Below are positions 63,651 to 64,000 of a stretch of DNA of 64,000 nt, piece by piece; positions within the stretch are counted from its first letter, which is position 1, and the number at the start of each line of letters is the position of its first letter. The DNA is taken from contig NZ_WHOL01000117.1 of assembly GCF_009745975.1 (NCBI RefSeq), positions 186,001-250,000 of the forward strand, written 5' to 3'. A program made the translations under genes and the position numbers. Under the pieces are notes generated by a model. The model worked only from the letters and a program-made list of their open reading frames with translations. It did not search any database and was not told the origin of the DNA. Source of the DNA: Actinokineospora pegani. Its GTDB lineage: Bacteria > Actinomycetota > Actinomycetes > Mycobacteriales > Pseudonocardiaceae.

Positions 63651-64000
63651 CGCGCCTGGCACACCAGCCGACCCGTGGAGTCGACCACGGTGGCGTCGGC
63701 GTCGAACCACATGCCGTGCACCGCCTTGGACTCCACCAGGATGCGCAGCCAGCCCGGCGCGGGCCGCGACCGCAGGTGCGCGGTGAGCTGGACCGTCGGC
63801 GACCAGCCGACCCGACCGAGGTTGAACGTGACCGGCATCGAGATGTCGCCGGCGACCAGCGCGAACAGCGGGTCGGGGTGCTCGCCGCGCGGGCGCGCCC
63901 ACAGCCGCAGCCGCAGCGGGTCGCCGACCTGGCCGTGCAGGAAACCCGCGCCGTTGGGGTCGAGGCGCACGTCGCAGGACTCGCTGAGCTTGAAGACCGA
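63623..64000 (-). CDS. acyl-CoA thioesterase family protein (partial, cut by the right edge)
   Basis: The last 125 residues of a hotdog-fold thioesterase of the TesB-like kind. The frame continues past the window edge with no start codon required inside it (the segment SVFKLSESCD leads into VRLDPNGAGFLHG). MPVTFNLGRVGWSPTVQLT, a Trp-Phe-Asp loop (VHGMWFDADATVVDSTGRL) and the ending CQARQLALS fit the C-terminal hotdog domain. The substrate is unknown. Its end overlaps the KAP-like gene by 28 bases. Confidence 0.78.
   Translation of the reverse strand, partial: SVFKLSESCDVRLDPNGAGFLHGQVGDPLRLRLWARPRGEHPDPLFALVAGDISMPVTFNLGRVGWSPTVQLTAHLRSRPAPGWLRILVESKAVHGMWFDADATVVDSTGRLVCQARQLALSAMG

Noticed and set aside
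1-64000. tRNA, rRNA, insertion sequences, attachment sites or CRISPR arrays
   Set aside because: No tRNA cloverleaf, rRNA stretch, transposase, integrase or repeat-spacer array was recognised by reading. A covariance-model scan would be needed to exclude small RNAs.

Overview
The window is chromosomal DNA from a high-GC actinomycete, most likely of the order Pseudonocardiales (the Actinokineospora, Saccharothrix or Lentzea neighbourhood). The reasons are the very high third-position GC, frequent GTG starts with 4-base GTGA or TGATG stop/start overlaps, menaquinone rather than ubiquinone genes, BldC, BldN and bS22 homologues, and type VII secretion-like genes. Gene order from the proC end to the menJ end largely follows the Mycobacterium tuberculosis Rv0500-Rv0561c block as I recall it. 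Sigma-BldN, its anti-sigma factor and several accessory genes are added, and the nuo operon follows menJ.

Layout. 1-9.7 kb: the nuo operon for complex I (nuoA to nuoJ, minus strand, nuoJ cut by the edge), preceded by a perfect Rex operator. 10-22 kb: menaquinone genes menJ, menG, menD, menB, menE and menA, mixed with a GT4 mannosyltransferase, an inositol-monophosphatase-like protein and an arylamine N-acetyltransferase. 22-31 kb: an unrecognised three-gene membrane operon, an orphan type VII secretion substrate set, a cysteine desulfhydrase-like enzyme, an Lrp-family regulator, bldC and an EspI-like ATPase. 31-35 kb: cytochrome c maturation system II (ccsB, resB, ccdA, a TlpA-type thioredoxin). 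35-45.7 kb: heme synthesis (hemL, hemB, hemD, hemC, hemA) with rex, plus a cluster of small paralogous membrane proteins. 46-50 kb: a fasciclin lipoprotein, a molybdopterin oxidoreductase, a glutaredoxin-like protein and an acyl-CoA ligase. 50-53.5 kb: sigma-BldN, an RsbN-like anti-sigma factor and a HAD phosphatase. 53.5-57 kb: an accessory patch holding a decayed DddA-type deaminase toxin, its Imm1 immunity gene, an XRE/DUF397 pair and a P450. 57-64 kb: acyltransferase, GalE-like SDR, bS22, a small HTH protein, proC, an unrecognised KAP-like NTPase operon and a partial thioesterase.

How it fits together. Much of the window builds the aerobic respiratory chain: complex I, its menaquinone pool, heme, and attachment of heme to c-type cytochromes. 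The NADH/NAD+ sensor Rex lies at the head of the hemACD operon. Near-identical Rex operators precede both rex and nuoA, so the electron entry point and heme supply are probably regulated together. Two developmental regulators (BldC and the BldN/RsbN pair) lie in the same neighbourhood. The most interesting less-described items are the toxin remnant with an intact immunity gene, the four-module membrane-protein family with an in-frame fusion, the KAP-like membrane NTPase pair and the three-gene membrane operon at 22-24.5 kb.
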